From the NCBI RefSeq assembly GCF_004337985.1, contig NC_043744.1, positions 5,303,316 through 5,367,315 of the forward strand: DNA of 64,000 nucleotides. Direction: 5' to 3'. The stretch comes from Pyricularia pennisetigena (taxonomy: Eukaryota > Ascomycota > Sordariomycetes > Magnaporthales > Pyriculariaceae). A model generated the notes under the pieces. That model searched no databases, was not told the origin of the DNA, and was given only the letters and a program-made list of their open reading frames with translations. The position numbers and the translations under genes are program-made. Below are positions 47,957 to 58,940 of the stretch, one piece after another; positions within the stretch are counted from its first letter, which is position 1, and each line of letters starts with the position of its first letter.

Positions 47957-48673
47957 TTTGACTAGAGGTTATTTGAATATGTCGCTTGATTTGACAAAAT
48001 GAACCAGCTTGTCAAATGGAAAGATTCGCAGGCAGTGAGTTGGCGCGTAAAGGTTTGAGAATTAAATGGTAAGATGCCAATGTACAATGCAAAGAAGAAA
48101 AAAAAATTTGTTTCCAGTGATGATCGCGAAGCCTCTGCGCTTCTCCAGAATTTTTTTTTTTTTTTCTGCTACAAAGCTCAGCCGACCAAAGGCAATGTAA
48201 CCCCACTGATAAGGCCTTATCATTGACTTCACCAGGCAACCGGCGGGACTTTTATGCATGGAAGCGGGGTCCTTGCCGCCGTGGAGACCAGGGTCATGAC
48301 AGGGGTGCAGCGAGCAGGAGCGGTATAGGTCTAGTGTGGGCAACTGCAAAGGTTCGAGGTGACCGAGGAATAAAAAGGATCCGTTTCTTTTTGAACTGAT
48401 TGTTGACAACAACAAACGTGCAATTTCGGAACTCGCTTTCAAGCAGAGGTGCGTGAGACATTTCAAGAACAAGAGGATAAAATAAAGACACGGGTGTATA
48501 AACCAGTGTTCGTCCATTAAAGGGAGACAACATTGAACTAGTCAGTGAAGCACAAATTCGAGAATCATCAAAAAAATTGCCATTCTTAGATCCATGCTCT
48601 ACGCTATGTAGTATGCAAACACTTTTCAACAACTCCTAAACACCAAACAGAAACATGTACACACGCGCTAAGG
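47957..48673. other. Intergenic region, no gene seen
   Basis: Upstream region of the FKBP gene and 3' flank of the Pol III subunit gene, with a 15-T run (48151-48165). No gene recognised. Confidence 0.65.
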
Positions 48674-51600
48674 TTATTTCTTCCCCATCATCTGGCTCCA
48701 TGCATCCTCAAACAGCGTCGGCCTCGGCTTGCAGTCATCTGGCTTGAGGTTAAGCGCCCTTACGATCTTGGAAGCTCCTGTGCCCACACTCATGGTCTGA
48801 CCCATGATGATGCACTCGCTAACACCCTCGATCTTGTCTGTCTTCATGCCCGCTGCCGCCGCGAAGAGATGGTCTGGCGTTTTCTCGAACGACGCCAGCT
48901 GCAGTACTGAGTCGCGCATTTTGCTCAAACCGAAACGCGTGATTCCAAGTACGTCGCCCTTATAAGTCATGACATCGGCCAGCAGTTGCATGTGCCGAGG
49001 GTCGATACCCATGTCTCCCATGACGGATCCAATCTCAGTGGCGATGGTGGAACGCGCCGCCTCGATGCCCAAAATGTCCCGGGCTTCCATAACGTTGTTG
49101 GATATCACTTGAGTGCCGATGACACCTTCAGTGGTCATGCATTCCCGCAGACCGTACCCTTCCACTAGCACCTTGTGCTCGTTCGTCTCCGACGTCTGAA
49201 TGATTGCACGCGCCGCCTCGGGATATCCTGAAATAGGAACTGTGGGCAGCACCCGGCGGAGGTGATTGACGCGCAGCAGCAGGTCAGGACTCTCTTCTGT
49301 CGTCGTTCGGCTCCTTGCCGCCTTTTTGGCGGCAGCTGTATCAGCCCACGTGTTGCGAACCACAATCTCGATGCTGTCGCTGCTCAACCTCAAATCGTCG
49401 GCCTCAATCTTGAGCTTCTTGTGTTTGCAGATAGCCTCAGCAATATCTGGCAGACCAATGCCCAGGTGCATATCCTGCAGAGCTCCCATGTCAATTTGTA
49501 GCACTACCGACCCGGTGTCTGCCTTCCACTCGTCTTCGATGAATCTGAGAACATCAGACACGTAGGTCTTCTCAATACGACCCTTGACGACACGGGCAGC
49601 CTCAATTTGCTTATTGTTCTGCAGCGGACACGTAATGACGGGCGTGCTGATGAGCTTGGAGGCATTGATGATCTCCTTGATACGAGGTACACCCTGAGTG
49701 ATACTCATTCCTGCGACACCGGCGAAATGGAATGTCTTCAGTGTCATCTGGGTGCCAGGTTCTCCGATAGACTGCGCTCCTACCGCACCTACAGCATGCC
49801 CCGGCTCCGTCTTTGCTCGCTCGTGCTTCTCCTGGCAGAGCTTGAGGAACTTGATAAGTGTGGTGTGAGATATCTTGGCGACACGGTTCACCTGGGCGAC
49901 TCGCTGCACGTCTGCCTTGGAATCATCGGCTGTCTTATCGTCGACGCCTCCTGGGGATAGGCCAATACGCTTCCGGATCTTCTCCAGCTTGTTGGCCCGA
50001 CCCTCCACGTAACTATACACAGTCTTCCAGAAACCTCTTGCACTTTCGTGTTCGTCGATGCTGAGATCCCTCTGGTCCTCGTAGTCAAGAATCTTGCTTC
50101 GGTCAACCAGATCGCGCCGAACATAGCGTTGGCGCTGCGTTTCAATGACTTGGTCGCAAACCTGCAGAACCTCCCAAGGTAGTAGTGACTTCTCCTCATT
50201 GTCCCAACTCAGCGTTTCAGCATGTGTCCATGTCCGATCGAAATGCACCGGCACCGCCGAACCCTCCATGTCCACCGGATCCAGCTTGTCGGCACCGAAC
50301 TGGAACTGTACAATACCTCCACCAGAAGTCCGGACCGTGTCATCGTACTGAGTCGACAAGTCTTCGAGCGACTTCATCAATCGCCGTGACATGTATCCAG
50401 TCTCGGCAGTCTTGACAGCGGTATCGACCAGACCTTCACGACCCGAGATAGCGTGAAAGAGGAACTCGGTAGGAAGCAGGCCAGAGTAGAAGCTATTTGC
50501 CACGAAACCCTTTGAAGGAGGCTGGCGAGAGTTTTTATGGAAATGCGGCAAACTGCGGTCTTGGAAACCATCGGGCACACGCTGGCCTCCAATAATTTGC
50601 TGACCGACCAGAGCCACCATTTGCGCGACGTTAATTTCAGAACCCTTGGAACCGGACTTGGCCATGACCAGAGGGGCATTATTGCGACTGAGTGTTTCGA
50701 CGCACTTGGCTCCAGCCAACTGTCGAACCTTACTGAGAAGACCCGAGATTGAGTTTTCCAGTGTCTGCTCCAAATCACAACCGGCAGCCTTTTGCAGCTT
50801 TCCTGCCTTGAATGTCTCAATCAGCTCGTCGCACTGTCGATTCGCGTTTGCGACGAGCACTTCTTTCTCGGCACGCAGTTCCATGGTCGGGAACACGTCG
50901 CCGACGCCGATGGAGAAGCCCCTGTTTCCAAGAGTTCGGGCGCAGAGCTTTGCAAGCCTGCTCATGACGATCACAGCATGGTCCGGACCGAAATCACGAA
51001 GGATGACGTAGAAAATTGAGTCCTTCTTGCCACCGCCCACAATTGACTTGTCCATCTTGCCGCACATAACCTCTGAGTTTCTGATCACCAGCCAACCGTC
51101 GTTAGGGCACATGTCAGGGCATTGGCCTGGTCGAGGCTTGTATTCACGACACTTGGCGTCCAGGTTGATTTTGACAGGAGAGTCCTTGTTTGGCCTCAAC
51201 ATCATGCTGAAGACTTGTTTGCCAGTCCACAATGCACGGGGCTTTAAGATTGCGGGAGGTGGCAGGTCCAAGTGATCCTTGCCATCCATCAGCATGTGTT
51301 GGCAAACGTACGTAAAAGTCTTGCGGTCGTAAAAGACGTCTTTGAGACTAATAAGGTAGGCCGCCGTAATGAAATCTTGGGTGGCTGCAATGATGGGCTC
51401 TCCGTTTTTCGGCGTAGCCAGGTTGTATTTGACACCCATGAGGGTCATGGCTTCTGTGCGAGCTTCTTCAGTCTGTGGCACGTGAAGATTCATCTCGTCT
51501 CCGTCGAAATCTGCGTTGTAAGGAGTGCAAGCACACTCGTTGAGACGGAACGTTCTCCATGGCCGGACCTTGACAAAGTGGCTCATGATACTGAGCTTGT

Positions 51601-53044
51601 GCAGAGAAGGCTGCCGGTTAAAGAGTACGATGTCGCCGTCTTCAATATGGCGTTCTACCACGTCCCCGTACCTCAAGCGATAGGCAACGTCGTTGCGGTC
51701 ACCGAACTTGAGGTTCATCTTGTACTCACCGTCACCATCTTGTTTGACAACGGCATTAGCTCCAGGCCAAACTGTGGGCCCATTGCGGACGCACTCCCTC
51801 AGCTTCTCGATATTGATGTGGTTGACCCGCTCGGGATAAGTAAGGTTCTTTGCCACGAGTATCGGAATCGCAACCTGGTCGATTGCCAAGTTGGGATCAG
51901 GTCCAATAACTGTACGCCCAGAGAAGTCCACACGCTTTCCGGACAAGTTTCCTCGGAAACGTCCCTGCTTTCCTTTCAATCGCTGGCAGAAGCCTCGAGT
52001 CATCTTTCCGAATCCAGGCTGCCCAAGACCAGGCACTTCACTGTTGACGTAGATGGCAATTTGCAACTGCAGAAACTCCCACTGCTCCATGATAGTCTGA
52101 ATTGGGTGGCCCTTACTTAAGGCACCACGGATAAGACCCGCGATGTGCACAATCTCAGCAAGCTTGGTCGTGATATCGTCCTCGTTACTGGAAGTATCCT
52201 GCTGCACTGAAGGTCGAATGCAGATGGGCGGGGCTGGCAGATATTGCCACAGAAACATCTCTGGCCTGCCTTCCGACGGATCTAGCCCCAGAAGCTCGCA
52301 GTCAGTCGGGCTAATCATCTTGAAAAGTGTCAAGACTTTCAAGGGGTTCAAATCCTCCATGGCTTTCCGTAGGTGCTTGTCAAGTTCGGGAACCGATTTC
52401 TTAGCATAGTTGAACGAGTTGTCAAAGACTATCTTGCTAACTGGCGGCTGCTTCCTAAGGGCATTTGACTTGTTGAATGTAACGAACTTGTCATGCGCGA
52501 GCTTCAGAACGCCAATCTTCCTGATGGTGCCGTTGACCGAATCACAGTACGGGCATATCTTGACCTTCCTGCACTGCTCGTTGATTTTCTTGCAGATTCC
52601 GGTTCTTCGCAGGTTGTCGATGCCCGGCCGCCTCAATTCAGACAGAAACTTGCGCCTCTCCGGCTCGGTCAAGAGCACACGCGCGCAGTCCTTGCAGATG
52701 TTCTGAAGAATCATTTGTATAAACCGAAGATAGCCGATGTGGAAGGCTGGGAGGGGCAGCCGCACATGGCCAAAGTGGCCGTTGCAGTTCTGCAATTGTT
52801 GAGCGCACGTCTGGCATTCGGCCGTCTTACTCGAGGTACCAAGTCGGTGGTCAAGAGGACCGTGACGCGACGGTGTCCTGTTGTTTTCGACATCGTAGAG
52901 CTGCTTTTCCGAGATTTCGAGCACACCCTGGTTGACGATGTCCTGATTCGACTGGATGCCGAATTTGATTTCCTTGAATCGCTTTGGGACCTTGTCAACG
53001 AATTGCTCCTTTACGGGCAATGAGGGTGGTGCTTCGACCGCCAT
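48674..53044 (-). CDS. rpc1: DNA-directed RNA polymerase III largest subunit Rpc1 (C160)
   Basis: Catalytic beta'-like subunit of Pol III, which makes tRNAs, 5S rRNA and other small RNAs. Single exon, 1456 aa, the expected length. From the N-terminus: the clamp-head zinc site (CQTCAQQLQNCNGHFGH), a second zinc pair (CPYCDSVNG), RFRGNLSGKRVDFSGRTVI, the catalytic Mg-binding loop NADFDGDEMN near residue 510, the funnel/trigger region with GAQSIGEPGTQMTLKTFHFAG, and a C-terminus ending ...FEDAWSQMMGKK. There is no heptad-repeat tail, so it is not Pol II. The C-terminal stretch GYGLRECMTTEGVIGTQVISN and the overall length are typical of Pol III rather than Pol I. Identification is firm. Confidence 0.97.
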   Translation of the reverse strand: MAVEAPPSLPVKEQFVDKVPKRFKEIKFGIQSNQDIVNQGVLEISEKQLYDVENNRTPSRHGPLDHRLGTSSKTAECQTCAQQLQNCNGHFGHVRLPLPAFHIGYLRFIQMILQNICKDCARVLLTEPERRKFLSELRRPGIDNLRRTGICKKINEQCRKVKICPYCDSVNGTIRKIGVLKLAHDKFVTFNKSNALRKQPPVSKIVFDNSFNYAKKSVPELDKHLRKAMEDLNPLKVLTLFKMISPTDCELLGLDPSEGRPEMFLWQYLPAPPICIRPSVQQDTSSNEDDITTKLAEIVHIAGLIRGALSKGHPIQTIMEQWEFLQLQIAIYVNSEVPGLGQPGFGKMTRGFCQRLKGKQGRFRGNLSGKRVDFSGRTVIGPDPNLAIDQVAIPILVAKNLTYPERVNHINIEKLRECVRNGPTVWPGANAVVKQDGDGEYKMNLKFGDRNDVAYRLRYGDVVERHIEDGDIVLFNRQPSLHKLSIMSHFVKVRPWRTFRLNECACTPYNADFDGDEMNLHVPQTEEARTEAMTLMGVKYNLATPKNGEPIIAATQDFITAAYLISLKDVFYDRKTFTYVCQHMLMDGKDHLDLPPPAILKPRALWTGKQVFSMMLRPNKDSPVKINLDAKCREYKPRPGQCPDMCPNDGWLVIRNSEVMCGKMDKSIVGGGKKDSIFYVILRDFGPDHAVIVMSRLAKLCARTLGNRGFSIGVGDVFPTMELRAEKEVLVANANRQCDELIETFKAGKLQKAAGCDLEQTLENSISGLLSKVRQLAGAKCVETLSRNNAPLVMAKSGSKGSEINVAQMVALVGQQIIGGQRVPDGFQDRSLPHFHKNSRQPPSKGFVANSFYSGLLPTEFLFHAISGREGLVDTAVKTAETGYMSRRLMKSLEDLSTQYDDTVRTSGGGIVQFQFGADKLDPVDMEGSAVPVHFDRTWTHAETLSWDNEEKSLLPWEVLQVCDQVIETQRQRYVRRDLVDRSKILDYEDQRDLSIDEHESARGFWKTVYSYVEGRANKLEKIRKRIGLSPGGVDDKTADDSKADVQRVAQVNRVAKISHTTLIKFLKLCQEKHERAKTEPGHAVGAVGAQSIGEPGTQMTLKTFHFAGVAGMSITQGVPRIKEIINASKLISTPVITCPLQNNKQIEAARVVKGRIEKTYVSDVLRFIEDEWKADTGSVVLQIDMGALQDMHLGIGLPDIAEAICKHKKLKIEADDLRLSSDSIEIVVRNTWADTAAAKKAARSRTTTEESPDLLLRVNHLRRVLPTVPISGYPEAARAIIQTSETNEHKVLVEGYGLRECMTTEGVIGTQVISNNVMEARDILGIEAARSTIATEIGSVMGDMGIDPRHMQLLADVMTYKGDVLGITRFGLSKMRDSVLQLASFEKTPDHLFAAAAGMKTDKIEGVSECIIMGQTMSVGTGASKIVRALNLKPDDCKPRPTLFEDAWSQMMGKK

Positions 53045-54458
53045 CGCGGCGGCTTGCTTTTAGATGTGGTTGCTTTCTTGGATTGGATGGGGTCAACCGC
53101 GTCGCCGAGGGAAAAAAAAAATTGGCGATTGTTTTCGACTTGTCAGAGTTGGAGTCATTTGTACCCCACCAACATGCATGCGCGCGATCGCAAGCTGAGA
53201 ACTTATCAAGCTTAGGTATTTCGTGGCGCGCAACAAGTGGGGCCACCACCACTCGAATTCACATGCATGCTTATTCCAACTTTTACTCGTTGAACAAAGC
53301 CATCATTAGGACCGCTGGCGTACGAGGCATGGTACAGAGCATTTACGACTACTGGGTATGAGGCATTAACACATGAATGGCGTATGTCATGTATTGTATA
53401 GGTATTAAGGCGGAAGCAATGAGTTTTCGGAGCATATACCCTGGAGACGTACCTACAAACCTGCCCTGCTTACTTCGCCAATGATTATTTGATATGCGAA
53501 GTCACCCAACATGAAGGGAAGTTGAAGACGTTGAGGATCATCCAGCTGACTTGGCTCTATCCGGTTCGAGTACCACAGTAGCTCCGATTCAAAGTTGACA
53601 GTTGTTGTGACGCACGTACGTCAAAATGGCAGCTAGCCTAGTAACTACGGTTTATTACCAATTTCTGGTTCTTGTTGCAACTGAAAAGGCACAAGAACGC
53701 AAAACAAGCTAGCACTCAGATGACCGAAAATAATCCGAGCATGCAAAAGGAGTCTCGGTACCAAGATGTTTGTAATTTCCGGCAGAGATAATTGCAGAGC
53801 AAAGTCGAACGGAAGGCCGGAGAAGAAGCACATGTGCAAGATGAGTTATATCCCTGCCAAAAGCTCCATAAAAACGCCGCCCCGGCATTGCGAGCAGTAA
53901 GTAGGCGGGGCAGCTGACGACACAGCCATGTGGTTGAATTAACCTGAGTGCTACGTATGTAAACAAGGCGATGGTCCGGACATTTCCACCGCACTAAGGC
54001 AACAGACCCTTAGTATCTGCATAGTACCAAGCCCTTGGCCGTTCAAACAAGCAAGCCATTTTTTTCCCTGGTATGTAGCGGCGGTTTCACGCTCATCCGT
54101 TTTGATGTCGGCTGCAGCTCACCGCCCAACGCTCCATTGCATAACAGAAGGTTCAGTACTCAAACCACCGAGAACGAGAACGTTCGGGACGGTCCCACAC
54201 TGTCTTTCCAGGAAGTACCTTGCAAGGGGTGTTCAAGAAGAAGAGACCACTACAGCTTCCTCGCATCGCACCTTGCCGAACCTCGAACTTTCTCTCCTTA
54301 GACACAACTCAAAGCTGCTGGCTTTCCGGTGCATCTCAAACCTCTCGACAACGAGACGGCTCACAACAACGCACTGCTTACATCAAACAGCTTCCCTCAG
54401 TCATTGGGCAGCCAGAGCTCCGCGGAGGCCCGCCGGCCCAGCAGGCCATAGCGACGCC
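53045..54458. other. Intergenic region, divergent promoters
   Basis: Between the Pol III gene (-) and the DDHD phospholipase (+). It holds no separate gene. The final 350 nt (from 54105) stay open in frame with the phospholipase and could encode an N-terminal extension. Confidence 0.6.
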
Positions 54459-57400
54459 ATGGCGCCCGCGGGGTCTGCTGAGAAAAAGGCAGACAAGAGC
54501 TATTTCTCGTCTGCCGTGGACTCGATGAACCCTTGGGGTGGTAGCCGAAGCACAACCCCGACGCCCAAGGAACCTGTTCCTCCCACGCCTCCGCCTCCCC
54601 CCGCTACCAGCAACCCCGGGGATCACAGTATCAACTATGTCTACGGCCAGAGCACCAAGAGATACCCGCCCGACTGTCCACCTCTGAACGTGAAATGGTT
54701 CCATGCAGTCGATGTGAGCACAATAGCGACGAGCCCGACCTCGTGTCATCGTGGCGGTGTCTAATAGGCTTTCTGTGTACCAGATACCCAAGCGTAAACC
54801 CAAGTTCTTGCGTTCCAAAAAACCGATCGAAGATCCAAAGCCACCCCCAGCACCAAAGAAACTCGTTCCCTTTGCGCCTGAGGATTCGCGGTCGATAGAG
54901 GCGACATATCAGACTATACTTGAAGACTTGGAAAAGAATAGGGGCTCCACGACCAAACGACCACCACCAACTAAGCTCAGTCGTAGGCCACAAGTAGGTA
55001 GTGGGGATTCAACGCCAAGGACCACAGACCACCACATTGTCTATGTTCAGGAGGACTTTCTCTTCCAAGTCGACATCGAAGACCGAGAGCTGGCACCTGT
55101 GTATTGGCTCGGCCCAATCTACGACGTGAGAAGGGGCACTTGGTTCTACCAGGAAGGGTCGACGCTGCGGCCATGCGAGGAGAATCTGGCAGCGCAGCTG
55201 GAGGAGGGCTACTTAAAGGCGAAGCCATGGACATATCCACCTCGCAACCGGAGCAATTCTGGCACGCAAAACGTAACGCCAAAGGCGTCCAACGATAATC
55301 TCAGAGCCGCAGCAGCGGGACAGGCAGAGACTGCTTCAAAGCCCGCCGCGTCTGCCGCGCCGCAGGTACAACATCAACCGCACAGCCATCGTCTGTTTGG
55401 AACTTACATGAACAGTGTTGCGACCTACCAAGATTCCACAGTAGCGTGGCTGACTTCCGATAGTGTTCTATCTTGGGTAACCTCGACGGTTTACGAAAGA
55501 TTTGCAGGCGGTGGTTACATGAGCGGCGTCAAGCTAGTTCGTGGTTATAGCGAGCCGAACAAGGCGAAAGAAAAAGAAAGTCCCGACGGAAAAGGTGACG
55601 CGAAAGCTGACGTGAAGGAGGGAAGATGGCCTTCCACACCGCCTGCCGACATAACAGAGCTCAAGCTCGATGAGAAGCAACAGAAACTGCTCAAAAGGAG
55701 ATCTGCACCCCCTAGCACCAAGTCCCCGGTCAAGGAGTCTGAGGAGAGTCGAGACAAGGAATTGTTGACATCGTTAATGGGAAGCGCTGATAAGACTGGC
55801 GATCAAGAAGAAGAAGACGTGAGAAGGAAGCAAGAGAAACAGATGCAGAACGACTACAACACTCAGGCTGGTGAAAACCAAGGGCGAGATATCGACCATC
55901 TGTTTCTGGTAACACATGGAATCGGACAGCTCTTGGGGTTGAGGTGGGTAGACTCATTCGATAAATGCATCCCAGGAGTTTCACTAACCCCAGCTTCCGA
56001 GTGCACAGAATGGAGAGCGTCAATTTCGTGCACGATGTCAACATTCTTCGCAAGACCTTGAAGGGCGTTTACTCAAACTCTGCAGATCTGAAGGCATTAA
56101 ACTCAGATAACGGGGATGGCCCAGGCAATTGTAGGATCCAGGTTCTGCCCGTCTGCTGGCGGCATCTTCTGGACTTCCCAAAGAAGCGAGAAAAGAAACG
56201 CGAGCATGACTTGGGAGAGACTTATACTGAGGAGGATGAGTGTAAGTCTCCATGGCCGTCCACAATAGGGGTAGTTTATTGGCTAACTAAAAGGACAAAA
56301 AAGACCCCTCGCTGGAAGACATCACTGTAGAAGGGGTTGCCTTTGCCAGGTCGCTCATTTCCGATCTTGCCTTGGACGTTCTACTCTACCAGAGCGCCTA
56401 CCGGGAGCAAATCGCACATATTGTGCAAGAGGAGTCTAATAGAGTGTACAATCTATTCTTAGAAAGGAACCCAGGCTTCAAAGGAAAAGTCCACGTCATA
56501 GGACATTCGCTCGGATCCGCCATAATGTTTGATATTCTCTGCCGACAGAAAGAGGATTCCAAGACAAACGAGCGTAACCCGCTCCGTATCTGGCCCTCGC
56601 AGGGTCGGCCAGAAACTTCCAAGGACCCAAGAGAGCTGAAGTTTGATTTTCAAGTGGAAGACCTTTACTGTCTCGGCTCTCCTATTGGGTTGTTTCAAAT
56701 GCTCAAGGGCCGAACCATTGCAGCCCGGCACATGGCCGATTCGTTTCCCTCAGAAAGCCCCTTGGATCCGGACACGATGGAGGACCCATTCCTCTCGGCC
56801 GATCCCACACAGCGCGTATCAACCATCACCGGACTGCCGTTCTCAATCTCATCTCCGAAAGTCAAGCAGCTATTCAACGTATTTCACCCGTCAGACCCCA
56901 TCGCCTACCGCATGGAGCCGCTCATCACGCCCGCCATGTCGAGCCTCAAGTCGCAGGTTCTGCCGTACACCAAGAAGGGCATATTTGGCAGCGTGGCGCC
57001 GCAAGGTATCACTGGAATCGGCGTCAAGGTAGGGCAGAGCGTCTCGGGGCTCTGGTCGTCACTCAGCGCCGGCATTGCCAGCAACATCCTCAACCGCAGC
57101 CTGGGCCTGACGCAGGAGGACGTGGCCAACATGCAGCAACAGCAGCAGAACCCGACGCCGTCGTCGGGCGCCGCGGGCACGAACATCTCGTCGGCCACGG
57201 GCGTCCTCTCGGACGCGTCGGTGCAGTCGGAGAAGTCGGCCGAGCGCAAGCGCCAGCTCGCCAGGAACAACAGCGGCCTCAGCCCGCTGAGCGGCAATGA
57301 CGCGACGCTCATTGATGACGAGCTCGAGACGCTCTTTTCCAACTTTGAGAACAGGAGGGTCAAGAACAAGGAAAAATTTAGCGAAGAGGAGGACAAGGCC

Positions 57401-57478
57401 AGAAGGCTGCGCAAAGAGGAGATGAAGGTGCGGGCGCTGAACCGAAACGGGAGGGTGGACTACAGCATTCAGGAGTAG
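54459..57478 (+). CDS. DDHD-domain phospholipase (PA-PLA1-like)
   Basis: Intracellular phospholipase A1 family protein related to mammalian DDHD1/DDHD2/Sec23IP; acts on phosphatidic acid or related lipids at organelle membranes. The exons are 54459-54713, 54784-55943, 56009-56241 and 56304-57478, giving about 940 aa. Seen: a Pro-rich N-terminus, a WWE-like region (VKWFHAVDIPKRKPKF...), HLFLVTHGIGQ, RKTLKGVYSNSADLKALNS, the lipase nucleophile motif GHSLG (about 616-620), a DDHD region with VEDLYCLGSPIGLFQMLKG and VFHPSDPIAYRMEPL, a Gln/Ser-rich insert, and a charged helical C-terminus. The start is set at an ATG in a good context (gccATGG) matching the usual family start. An in-frame ATG at 54105 would add 118 residues. 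The last intron is short (62 nt) with a CTAAC branch. Confidence 0.92.
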
Positions 57479-58058
57479 GTTCTTTTTCCCTCGAATCAAC
57501 GCTTCGCGTATTTATTTTGCGTGGCTAGGAGGATGCTAACATAGAGATATCAAGGAGCGCGTTGGATTTCAATCCCATCAACACCATCGCGTCTCATATG
57601 GCGTATTGGAGCGACGAAGATGTTGCGCACTTTATCATGTCCCAGGTTTTGTCCAACAGGAGCGGGACTGGCAGGAGATAGGAACGGAAACAGACCGATC
57701 ATATCTGGGGGAAGAACAATTTATCAGTCGACATGTTTTGAGGATAGATTTGCTCACGTCCCCCGCCATTTTGGGATCGCGTGCTGCTGTTGGGCTTAAT
57801 GAAATCACACGTTCAGAATAGTCCCTGATGCACATGCAGACATATCGTATTTTGAGCGCATATATGTTGCCTCTTGCACTATCAGTCGAGCAAAAACATC
57901 AGCTTTGCCTTTCTTGGCCTGCTGGTGCATGGCAATTGAAAATGTTGGGGGGGTTTTTTTTTCTTCACATGGCATTTCGAAACCTCACAAAATCCTCCTG
58001 CGCTGCATATTACAACCGAATCTGTGGCACGGGCTAGAAGCAACCAATGCTGGACGGC
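57479..58058. other. Short intergenic region between convergent genes
   Basis: 3' flanks of the DDHD phospholipase (+) and the RING-like/ankyrin gene (-). No gene seen. Confidence 0.7.
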
Positions 58059-58940
58059 TCAAGCAAACATGCCAGCCTCGATGAAACTGACCCATCTAGG
58101 TCCGGCCTGATACGCGTACTCCTCAGCCGTCCTTCCCTGGGAGTCCTTGAGCGCCCTGATGTCATCCATGGGGCTTGCCAGCGTCGGCCGCTGCAGCTGA
58201 AGGTTGCCAGCCACTTCGAGCGCATCGGGCGGGAAGTTGTCCGTAGCGAGGCCGGACGCGATGTACAAGAGCAGTAGTGCAACCTGGGGTTGGTCCTTCT
58301 CGATGGCAATGTGCAGGGCGCTCTTGTTGCCGTTGAGCGGGTCCTGATACCTGAGCATCTGATCCTTTGGAAGCCTCGGGATCTCGTCCTCGTCGTCACT
58401 GTCCGGGTGGTCAAAGTCATGCAATATCGAGAGGATGCCCTCGACGTTGTTCTCGGCGCACATCTCGTGAAAGGCGTGGGCGGGGCGTGCCTCGGGGTGC
58501 ATGGTCAGGTAAGCCTCCTCGGTGACGTCGGGAAGGATGTTGTAGTCGTCCTGGACGCCACCCTCGCTTTGGTAGCGTGTGACGATGGCGACGTCCTGGG
58601 ACGAGGGGAAGATGGTGTTAGTCACCGAGGGGCCCGGCGCGTTTGTAGCCAGGTGGTTGCCGCATGATGGACATTTCAGGGATATGACGACGTCTGAGGA
58701 TGAGTCAAGGAAGCATTGCCTGTGTGGTTTGGTGGCGGGTGTGATATTTGTGTGTAAGCAGACATGTAGGATAAAGTTTGAATTATATAAGTGTAAAATG
58801 AGATGGCGGGTGGAGGCTGGTGCTTACCAGTGGTAATGGCATCCACAAGGGAGCAGGAGGTCGTCTGGGACGGGGGCGGCATTCTCATCCTCGTCGATGC
58901 CTAGCACCAAGGGGTCTTTACAGCTGACGCAAACAGCCAT
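58059..58940 (-). CDS. Small RING-like zinc finger / ankyrin protein
   Basis: Exons 58940-58828 and 58719-58059 give 257 aa. The N-terminus has paired Cys/His motifs, CVSCKD (4-9), LPCGCHYHWQCFL (across the intron) and LKCPSCG, spaced like a RING or RING-variant zinc finger, which suggests a ubiquitin-ligase-type partner-binding role. The middle is acidic (DHPDSDDEDE). The second half has ankyrin-like helices: AFHEMCAENNVEGILSILHD, GNKSALHIAIEKDQPQVALL and the PMDDIRALKDSQGRTAEEYA tail. I do not recognise a named orthologue. The zinc-finger and ankyrin calls are from pattern alone; function is unknown. The intron has a normal GTAAGC donor and an ACACAG acceptor. Confidence 0.83.
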
